From Rikenella microfusus (GTDB lineage: Bacteria; Bacteroidota; Bacteroidia; Bacteroidales; SZUA-534): DNA of 5,066 bases. The stretch is from the NCBI GenBank assembly GCA_020719105.1, contig DYQV01000215.1, positions 1 through 5,066 on the forward strand, in the 5' to 3' direction. Both the position numbers and the translations under genes were made by a program. This document shows, piece by piece, positions 1 to 5,066 of the stretch; the stretch's first letter is position 1; each line of letters starts with the position of its first letter. The notes under the pieces were generated by a model. That model was not told the DNA's origin. It searched no databases and was given only the letters and a program-made list of their open reading frames with translations.

Positions 1-2
1 CA

Positions 3-55
3 ATTTTGAGGAGGAGCTTAATCGTCAGGATTATTCATGAATAATCCGGGTTAAT
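3..55 (+). repeat. Dispersed palindromic repeat, left copy
   Basis: This segment pairs with 5014-5066 as an inverted repeat: 48 of 53 positions match, with mismatches at 5, 12, 14, 36 and 51. The longest identical runs are 15-35 and 37-50. Inside it, 28-47 is a perfect 20-bp palindrome (GGATTATT, CATG, AATAATCC) that could form a hairpin or bind a dimeric protein. It lies about 155 bp upstream of feoAB and reads towards it. Its role is unknown. It could be a REP- or MITE-like intergenic element, a factor-independent stop for an upstream transcript (though no T-run follows), or the end of a mobile unit. The repeat itself is directly visible; its function is not. Confidence 0.85.
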
Positions 56-70
56 GAACAATCCGGGTTA
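37..70 (+). repeat. Two tandem 17-bp units overlapping the palindrome
   Basis: Unit 37-53 (ATGAATAATCCGGGTTA) is followed directly by unit 54-70, which differs by one base (T42 against C59). The right-end copy of the repeat has only the first unit and diverges after it, so the unit number varies between copies. This suggests slippage or modular growth of the repeat family. The first unit contains the right arm of the palindrome at 28-47. Confidence 0.8.
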
Positions 71-124
71 TTACTCTAAATACGTTAAGTACTCTAAAAT
101 ACTCTCAACTTCTAAAATATTCTT

Positions 125-153
125 ATTTTAAATCATTCTAAATAGATTAAAAT
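125..153. promoter_or_regulatory. Possible operator: imperfect inverted repeat upstream of the feoAB -7 box
   Basis: ATTTTAAATC (125-134) and GATTAAAAT (145-153) are inverted copies differing by one extra A, separated by 10 bp. They sit where a -33 element and a repressor site would be expected. Iron uptake genes of this type are commonly controlled by Fur- or DtxR-family regulators, so an iron-responsive operator is plausible here. The sequence does not closely match either classical consensus, and the low complexity makes chance a real alternative. Confidence 0.2.
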
Positions 154-156
154 AGC

Positions 157-164
157 TATTTTTG
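157..164 (+). promoter_or_regulatory. Putative Bacteroidota -7 promoter element for feoAB
   Basis: TATTTTTG matches the Bacteroidota -7 consensus TAnnTTTG exactly and lies 45 bp before the feoAB start codon, which would give a leader of about 40 nt. I see no clear TTG-type -33 element about 20 bp upstream, where the sequence is purely A/T-rich. The match is direct, but A/T-rich DNA produces such octamers by chance. Confidence 0.5.
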
Positions 165-209
165 CAAACCTAATTCTTAAACGATTTATTTTTAGAAAGA
201 TTATAACTA

Positions 210-2696
210 ATGAACCTTGCAGAACTAAATAGTGGCGAAAAGGGAGTTATCATAAATGTGAAAGGGTACGGTTCATTTCGTAAACGCATTATGGAAATGG
301 GTTTTGTGAAAGGGCAATTGGTTGAGGTAGTAAAAAAGAGACCCTTTCATGGACCTGCCGAATATAATGTGATGGGTTATCACGTTTCACTTCGTCCATC
401 GGAGGCGTATTTAATTGATGTAATAACTCAGGAAAAGGCTGCTGAAATGCCGGAGCAGCCTTTTGAAGGCATTATTGACAAAGAGAGGCTCAAAATTTCG
501 ATAATCAGCGAAGGAAAAAATATTAGCGTAGCTTTTGTTGGAAACCCAAATTGTGGAAAAACATCACTTTTCAATTTTGTTTCAGGGGCACGCGAGCACG
601 TAGGAAATTACAGTGGAGTTACAATTGAAGCCAAGCACAATACCTATTCCTATTATGGATACAATTTTAATTTGGTGGACTTGCCCGGCACCTATTCCCT
701 TACAGCTTATACTCCTGAAGAATTGTATGTGCGGAAACATATATTCCATAACAATCCCGATATTGTGGTGAATGTTATTGACGCTTCAAACTTAGAACGA
801 AACTTATATCTTACCTCGCAGTTGATTGACATGGATATTAAAGTAGTAATTGCTTTAAACATGTACGATGATTTAGAAAACTCCGGGGCAGTGCTTGAAA
901 TTGAAAAATTGAGCCGTTTGCTTGGAATTCCCATTATTCCAACAGTAGCTACCAAAGGCAAGGGAATACCCGATTTGTTCAGCAAAATAATCGATGTTTA
1001 TGAAAACCGCGATCCCAATGTTCGGCATATCCATATCAATTACGGAAAAGAGGTGGAGCAATCCATCCGCATAATCCGGGAGCAGATAAAGCAGGATAAG
1101 CATTTCATGGTTGCTATGTCGCCACGCTTTTTAGCCATTAAGTTATTAGAGCAAGATAGTCATGCCATTCGGTTTGTTTCAAAACATCAAACCAGTAAAG
1201 AGGTTTTAAAAACTGCATATAAAGAAATTTCGCGAATTGAAGAATTGCTGCACGAAAAAGGAGAGGCAGTTATTACCGATGCTAAATATGGATTTATCAG
1301 CGGAGCCTTAAAAGAGACCTTGAAGCCCGGAAAATCAAGAAGGTGGATACATACCAATGCCATTGACAAGGTTTTAACTCACCATTTTTTTGGAATGCCT
1401 CTGTTTTTCACTTTCATGTTTCTCATGTTTTTTGCAACCTTCCAGTTAGGGAGCTATCCCATGGCATGGATTGATGCCGGAGTGGGAATCTTAAATCAGT
1501 TTATTAAGGCAAGCTTACCTCAAGGCATGTTTAACGATTTAATAACTGATGGAATTATTAATGGAATTGGCAGTGTACTTGTTTTTTTGCCAAACATCCT
1601 CATTTTATTTCTTTTTATTTCATTCATGGAAGATACCGGTTATATGGCCCGGGCTGCTTTTATGATGGATAAAATTATGCACAAAATTGGACTTCATGGG
1701 AGGTCGTTTATTCCGCTAATCATGGGTTTCGGTTGCAATGTGCCTGCCATTATGGCTACCCGCACCATTCGAAACCGCAACGACAGGTTACTTACCATAC
1801 TCATTATTCCTTTTATGAGTTGCAGTGCCCGATTGCCTATTTACATACTTTTTATTGGAGCTTTTTTTCCAAATAACCCAACCTTGGTATTGATAGGGAT
1901 GTATCTAACAGGAATACTTTTAGCTGTAATTACTGCCCATTTTTTTAATAAAACGCTGTTTAAATCAAAAGAAGCTCCTTTTGTAATGGAATTACCTCCT
2001 TACAGGTTGCCATCAACCAAATCGATTGTGAAACACATGTGGGATAAATCAGCTCAGTACCTGCAAAAAGTGGGCGGAGTTATTTTGATTGCTGTTATTA
2101 TAATTTGGGCATTGGGTTATTTTCCTCAAAACACAAAAAGCAGTAGTGAATTGGATTCGAACTTGGTTAAAATTAACCTTGAATTAAACCAAACGGTTGA
2201 CGAACTTCAAAAAAATAGGCTGGTCATTCAAATGAATGAGATTCAGATGGAGAAAAAGCGGGAACAATTAGAAAATAGCTATTTGGGAAGAATTGGTCAT
2301 TTCATTGAACCGGCCATACGACCTTTGGGATTTGAATGGCGTACGGGTATTGCCCTTTTAAGTGGAATTGCAGCTAAAGAAGTGGTTGTAAGTACCATAG
2401 GTGTTTTGTTACAATCGGACAATGGAAAAGGTACGGATGATAATAGATTGGTAATGCGTCTTAGAGAAATTAAGCATGACCATGGAGCCGCTTTTGGACA
2501 ACCCGTATTTACACCGGTCACGGCTTTGGCTTTTTTATTGTTTGTACTAATTTATTTTCCTTGTATTGGAGTGGTGAGTGCCATTGCAAAAGAATCGGGA
2601 CGATGGCGGTGGGCTCTTTTTATGATTGGTTATACCACAACCGCTGCTTGGTTGGTAGCTTTTTTAGTTAACCAAATAGGCTCCCGGTTGTTTTAA
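210..2696 (+). CDS. feoB: Fused FeoA-FeoB ferrous iron transporter
   Basis: This inner-membrane protein imports Fe2+ and has a cytoplasmic GTPase domain. Residues 1-71 form a FeoA-type SH3-like domain, here fused instead of encoded separately. The FeoB G domain follows: G1 GNPNCGKTS (111-119), G2 Thr138, G3 DLPG (157-160), G4 NMYD (217-220), and a G5-like region near 245-252. A helical linker spans about 275-380. The membrane part starts near 390 and carries both Gate motifs, GFGCNVPAI (506-514, Cys509) and PFMSCSARLP (534-543, Cys538), plus AAKEVVVST (721-729) and a late Cys785. The 828-residue length fits Bacteroidota FeoAB fusions. Residues about 644-690 form a charged, probably coiled-coil insertion between membrane segments. 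An in-frame TAA at 204-206 fixes 210 as the first possible start; AGAAAGA at 194-200 is at best a weak ribosome site. All key motifs are intact, so it is probably functional. Confidence 0.97.
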   Translation: MNLAELNSGEKGVIINVKGYGSFRKRIMEMGFVKGQLVEVVKKRPFHGPAEYNVMGYHVSLRPSEAYLIDVITQEKAAEMPEQPFEGIIDKERLKISIISEGKNISVAFVGNPNCGKTSLFNFVSGAREHVGNYSGVTIEAKHNTYSYYGYNFNLVDLPGTYSLTAYTPEELYVRKHIFHNNPDIVVNVIDASNLERNLYLTSQLIDMDIKVVIALNMYDDLENSGAVLEIEKLSRLLGIPIIPTVATKGKGIPDLFSKIIDVYENRDPNVRHIHINYGKEVEQSIRIIREQIKQDKHFMVAMSPRFLAIKLLEQDSHAIRFVSKHQTSKEVLKTAYKEISRIEELLHEKGEAVITDAKYGFISGALKETLKPGKSRRWIHTNAIDKVLTHHFFGMPLFFTFMFLMFFATFQLGSYPMAWIDAGVGILNQFIKASLPQGMFNDLITDGIINGIGSVLVFLPNILILFLFISFMEDTGYMARAAFMMDKIMHKIGLHGRSFIPLIMGFGCNVPAIMATRTIRNRNDRLLTILIIPFMSCSARLPIYILFIGAFFPNNPTLVLIGMYLTGILLAVITAHFFNKTLFKSKEAPFVMELPPYRLPSTKSIVKHMWDKSAQYLQKVGGVILIAVIIIWALGYFPQNTKSSSELDSNLVKINLELNQTVDELQKNRLVIQMNEIQMEKKREQLENSYLGRIGHFIEPAIRPLGFEWRTGIALLSGIAAKEVVVSTIGVLLQSDNGKGTDDNRLVMRLREIKHDHGAAFGQPVFTPVTALAFLLFVLIYFPCIGVVSAIAKESGRWRWALFMIGYTTTAAWLVAFLVNQIGSRLF

Positions 2697-2726
2697 TGAA
2701 CTTTGAATGAATAGATTGATAGTTAT

Positions 2727-2912
2727 ATGGAACAGGTCATTTATAATACACTTGCCTTTTTAATAATAGGAACTGCTCTTTTTATTGCGATACGAAAAGC
2801 CTATGCAATACTATTTGCGAAGAAAGAAACATCGTGTGCCAGTGGTTGCGAAGGTTGTGCTTCCAAATGTGAGTTAAAGAGCGTAGTTGAACTTAAAAAA
2901 CCTACTCCTTGA
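2727..2912 (+). CDS. FeoB-associated Cys-rich membrane protein
   Basis: This is a 61-residue protein with one N-terminal membrane helix (about residues 5-30), a short basic stretch, and a cysteine cluster: Cys37, Cys41, Cys44 and Cys48, spaced C-x3-C-x2-C-x3-C. Small proteins of this design directly downstream of feoB belong to the FeoB-associated Cys-rich membrane protein family. Their exact role is not settled; they are thought to assist FeoB, perhaps by binding iron or a metal cluster at the cytoplasmic face. The gene starts 30 bp after the feoAB stop with no visible promoter or terminator between, so co-transcription is likely. Its last 11 bp overlap the 3' end of the convergent lipoprotein gene. 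The Lys/Pro-rich tail is short and unremarkable. The family call is strong from context and motif; the function is inference. Confidence 0.88.
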   Translation: MEQVIYNTLAFLIIGTALFIAIRKAYAILFAKKETSCASGCEGCASKCELKSVVELKKPTP

Positions 2913-3453
2913 AAAACTCATACTCATACCGGATAACTTGTCGTGGCGTGTTAAGTTCAATATCCCAATAAATATCTTCCGTAATAAGGTTCAGTGAATC
3001 GTATTGGTACGTGTTTCTTCTTACTGTTTTATTTTGCCCGTCAAAGTAACTCAATTCAACCAACAACCCATTGCTGTTGTATTGTTTCACTTCTTTTTCA
3101 TGTAATATTCCCAAACTATCCATATCGAAAGTGGTAACTATGGTATCAATAAATTGCAAGGTGTTGGGTATAGGGAATAACGTATTATTGCCTTTTATGT
3201 CAAACTTATCCACCACTTTTCCCTCTATATCATAACGCACCAGTTCATTAACAAATCCCTGACGGTTAAATGCAAATGCCTGAATTAATTGACCCTTTTC
3301 ATCGGGATTCAGGGCAACAAAATCGGCTGAATAAATTTTGCATTTTTTGATGAGGGGAATGCTTTGATGTTCATTTTTAATAGTATCAGGCACAGGGGTA
3401 TTACAAGATACAAATCCTAAACTGAGTATCAATAGGTAAATAATTGGGCGCAT
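2902..3453 (-). CDS. Predicted lipoprotein of unknown function with YD-like repeats
   Basis: Started at the ATG at 3453, this encodes 183 residues. A signal peptide is followed by a lipobox ending GFVSC, with Cys17 as the predicted lipidated residue, so the mature protein should be membrane-anchored in the periplasm or outer membrane. The mature part has loosely repeated strand-turn units, e.g. YNSNGLLVELSYFD (125-138) and YDSLNLITEDIYWD (151-164), resembling the YD/toxin-wing repeats common in small Bacteroidota lipoproteins. No catalytic motif is recognisable. The frame can be extended to a TTG at 3513, but that would bury the signal peptide behind 20 residues and run into the hydrolase remnant, so 3453 is preferred. 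A TAnnTTTG box at 3468-3475 would give a very short leader. Alternatively it is read through from the MATE gene upstream. It converges on the Feo operon, overlapping by 11 bp. Confidence 0.8.
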   Translation of the reverse strand: MRPIIYLLILSLGFVSCNTPVPDTIKNEHQSIPLIKKCKIYSADFVALNPDEKGQLIQAFAFNRQGFVNELVRYDIEGKVVDKFDIKGNNTLFPIPNTLQFIDTIVTTFDMDSLGILHEKEVKQYNSNGLLVELSYFDGQNKTVRRNTYQYDSLNLITEDIYWDIELNTPRQVIRYEYEFFKE

Positions 3454-3455
3454 AG

Positions 3456-3574
3456 TTATCTTTGTTTCAAAAGTAATAGAAAATTGGCTGAAATTATAGT
3501 TTCTTTTTGTCAAGGTTCTTTCCTCCGTCGAAATAACCGTTTTGAATATCGATAAGAATGAGTGCCGTTTGCAT
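3456..3574 (-). pseudogene. N-terminal remnant of an isochorismatase-like cysteine hydrolase
   Basis: On the minus strand, ATG at 3574 opens a frame reading MQTALILIDIQNGYFDGG, then KNLDKKKL and a TAA at 3496-3494 (26 codons). The ALILIDIQN-YF-GGK pattern is the typical start of isochorismatase-family hydrolases, including the first catalytic Asp (Asp9); intact members are usually about 180 residues or longer with later Lys and Cys. If one A is restored to the A-run at 3504-3508, the frame continues as KKETIISANF and LLLLKQR to a TAA at 3458-3456, resembling the first helix of the family. Everything beyond is missing and replaced by the lipoprotein gene at 3453. It begins 22 bp after the MATE stop, so an intact MATE-hydrolase pair probably once existed. 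The N-terminal resemblance is seen; the frameshift reading is inference. Confidence 0.65.
3468..3475 (-). promoter_or_regulatory. Putative -7 promoter element for the lipoprotein gene
   Basis: On the minus strand TACTTTTG matches TAnnTTTG exactly, 14 bp before the preferred lipoprotein ATG at 3453. Transcription would start only about 8-10 nt before the start codon, giving a very short leader. No -33 TTG lies at the expected distance. The position within degraded hydrolase sequence suggests that, if real, the promoter arose or was brought in when the hydrolase was lost. Confidence 0.35.
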
Positions 3575-3596
3575 AAGAAGCTTGTTTTTTGATTTA

Positions 3597-4967
3597 CTAA
3601 GAGTTATCCAAAATTTCTTTTATCTCAATTTTTCTTGGTCCAGTAATACCTTTACCCTTCCATTTTCCGGAAAGGTAATAAATAATTGAACCCGTTAAAC
3701 CTATTGCCCAGGCTATAGGTATTGACCACCAAATTCCTTTTTCCCCATACGATTCTGAAAGCACGGCTGCCAATGGGATCCGGATTATCCATAATGATAG
3801 GACACTTATAAACATGGGTATCAATGTAGCTCCAGCACCTCGTAAAACTCCATACATTACAAACATCAATACAAATATAATATAGAACACGTTAACTATG
3901 GTTAAGTATTCCGACCCTATGCGGATAACTTCGGAATCTTGATTAAATAGGCCCATCAAGGGTTGTCGGAATAGTATAATGAGTATTGTAGTTAGAATGC
4001 AAAATACAGATGCCATAATGGTAGTAGCAATCAATCCTTTTTTTATTCGTTCGTCCTTGCCAGCACCTAGGTTTTGTCCGGTAAAAGTTGCTAATGCGGC
4101 TGAAAAAGCCATGGCCGGCAATGCGGCAAAAGAATCAATTCGTCCGCCAACACTATAGGCTGCAATAACATCTGTTCCAAAGGTATTCACAATGCCCATA
4201 AGTGCCATCATTCCCATAGCTACAAAAGTCTGTTGCAATCCTGAAGGCAATCCAATTCGGATTCCATGCCGCATAATTTCCCAATCGAAATTCCATTCCG
4301 ATAACTTAAAACTAATGATTGCATGGGTTCGGTTCAAATAAATTATGGCTGTTATAAATGCACCAGCCTGCGAAATAACGGTTGCCCAAGCAGCCCCAGC
4401 AATACCCCACCCGAAAACCAATATAAAAACCAAGTCAAGCAGTATGTTTATAACTGTGGATATAATTAAAAAAACTAAGGGGGTTTTTGAATCACCTAAG
4501 CCCCGCAATACCGCACAGGTACCGTTGAATCCAAACATGGCAATAATACCAATTAAATAAATATTCAGATATTCAATGGCATGTGGCATTAAATCGGGAG
4601 GTAATTTGAGTAATCTGAAAATTGGTCCGCTTAAAGAAATTCCAATGAGGGTCATTATTATAGAAACCAGACCTAATGAGATAAACATAGTGCTTATGGC
4701 CCGTTTTACTTTATCAATTTCTTTGGCCCCATAGTATTGCGAAATAACAATGCCAAAACCGGTTCCAATGCCTATAATTAGGGCTATGAGTGCAAAAATA
4801 ATGGGAAACGACGCTCCAACCGATGCCAAGGCCTCTTTTCCCAGAAAGCGCCCAACAATGGCACTATCTACCACATTATAAAGCTGCTGAAATAAATTGC
4901 CGAGCAACATGGGAACTGCAAAACGAAATATTAACCGGCTCTCATTGCCTATAGTCAGGTCTTTCAT
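3597..4967 (-). CDS. MATE-family multidrug/metabolite exporter
   Basis: This 456-residue protein of the multi antimicrobial extrusion family has about twelve hydrophobic helices in two homologous halves. It should export a cationic or aromatic compound across the inner membrane using a Na+ or H+ gradient. The N-terminal half shows the family opening PMLLGNLFQQLYNVVDSAIV (19-38) with the conserved first-helix Asp34, then LRGLGDSKTP (154-163). The C-terminal half repeats the design, with GQNLGAG (297-303) and LRGAGATLIPM (375-385). The length is normal and no motif is lost. An in-frame TGA at 4985-4983 limits the start to the ATG at 4967, which lacks an evident Shine-Dalgarno site. The substrate cannot be told from sequence; NorM/DinF-type drug export is the usual label. 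It is the first gene of the minus-strand unit and follows the right repeat copy by about 50 bp. There is no visible link to iron uptake. Confidence 0.95.
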   Translation of the reverse strand: MKDLTIGNESRLIFRFAVPMLLGNLFQQLYNVVDSAIVGRFLGKEALASVGASFPIIFALIALIIGIGTGFGIVISQYYGAKEIDKVKRAISTMFISLGLVSIIMTLIGISLSGPIFRLLKLPPDLMPHAIEYLNIYLIGIIAMFGFNGTCAVLRGLGDSKTPLVFLIISTVINILLDLVFILVFGWGIAGAAWATVISQAGAFITAIIYLNRTHAIISFKLSEWNFDWEIMRHGIRIGLPSGLQQTFVAMGMMALMGIVNTFGTDVIAAYSVGGRIDSFAALPAMAFSAALATFTGQNLGAGKDERIKKGLIATTIMASVFCILTTILIILFRQPLMGLFNQDSEVIRIGSEYLTIVNVFYIIFVLMFVMYGVLRGAGATLIPMFISVLSLWIIRIPLAAVLSESYGEKGIWWSIPIAWAIGLTGSIIYYLSGKWKGKGITGPRKIEIKEILDNS

Positions 4968-5013
4968 TAAATGGTGCTTAATTCATTGGAACCTATGCCT
5001 TGATAGTTTTGAT

Positions 5014-5066
5014 ATTAGCCCGGATTATTCATTAATAATCCTGACGATTAAGCTACACCTCAATAT
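5014..5066 (-). repeat. Dispersed palindromic repeat, right copy (inverted)
   Basis: Read on the minus strand, this matches 3-55 at 48 of 53 positions. The palindromic core at 5022-5041 is nearly perfect (the central CATG of the left copy is AATG here on the minus strand), so a hairpin is still possible. After one 17-bp unit the similarity ends, unlike the left copy with two. It lies about 50 bp upstream of the MATE start and points towards it, the same relative orientation as the left copy to feoAB. The repeat runs to the very last base, so its true outer edge is not seen. Confidence 0.85.

Noticed and set aside
72..105. Short direct repeats of TACTCTAAA (72-80, 90-98) with a partial third copy at 100-105
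   Set aside because: Short, unevenly spaced and A/T-rich. Not enough to call a CRISPR, iteron or operator array.
1072..1081. ATAATCCGGG inside feoAB, resembling the repeat core
   Set aside because: The match is limited to this short stretch, lies within conserved coding sequence, and lacks the rest of the repeat. It is probably chance.
3454..3513. N-terminal extension of the lipoprotein to a TTG at 3513 (20 extra residues)
   Set aside because: It would place a polar stretch before the signal peptide, uses a rare start, and overlaps the hydrolase remnant in another frame. The ATG at 3453 directly opens a standard lipoprotein signal.
3575..3600. Possible terminator after the MATE gene (AAGCTT with an adjacent T-run)
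   Set aside because: The only self-complementary part is a 6-8 bp AAGCTT core without a loop, too weak for an intrinsic terminator.
3781..3795. CGGATTATCCATAAT within the MATE gene, resembling the right repeat
   Set aside because: Only a partial match, without the second arm of the palindrome, and within a normal coding region; chance is the best explanation.
4345..4560. 71-residue plus-strand reading frame within the MATE gene
   Set aside because: It lies entirely opposite a well-supported MATE coding region, and its composition reads as the reverse of membrane codons, so it is a shadow frame. The same holds for the minus-strand frames inside feoAB.

Overview
This 5.07 kb stretch probably comes from a member of the Bacteroidota. 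The evidence is a FeoA-FeoB fusion followed by a tiny Cys-rich partner, a short lipoprotein with YD-like repeats, A/T-rich leaders without strong Shine-Dalgarno sites, and boxes matching the TAnnTTTG -7 element of that phylum. This is an inference from family and promoter style; there is no rRNA or other marker gene.

Layout. Positions 1-209 are a leader containing a dispersed palindromic repeat (about 3-55, with a second tandem unit to 70), then an A/T-rich promoter region. Positions 210-2696 (+) encode a fused FeoA-FeoB ferrous iron transporter. After 30 bp comes a 61-residue single-pass membrane protein with a C-x3-C-x2-C-x3-C cluster (2727-2912), so the two look like one iron-uptake operon. 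That operon converges on the minus-strand genes and overlaps the end of the first by 11 bp. The minus-strand genes, in transcription order, are a 12-helix MATE-family exporter (4967-3597), a broken N-terminal remnant of an isochorismatase-like cysteine hydrolase (3574-3456), and a 183-residue predicted lipoprotein of unknown function (3453-2902). The lipoprotein is better started at 3453 than at the upstream TTG at 3513.

The far right end (5014-5066) carries a second copy of the left-end repeat in inverted orientation, 48 of 53 positions identical. Each copy lies upstream of, and in the same orientation relative to, the first gene of its strand. Both sequence ends fall inside this repeat, which suggests a multi-copy genomic element at which an assembly may have broken, or less likely the ends of a mobile block.

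FeoAB and its small partner should act together in importing Fe2+ across the inner membrane. The MATE exporter and lipoprotein have no visible functional link to iron. I see no clearly new multi-gene system. The items most worth a second look are the repeat family, the hydrolase remnant between MATE and lipoprotein, and the FeoB coiled-coil insertion with its Cys-rich partner.
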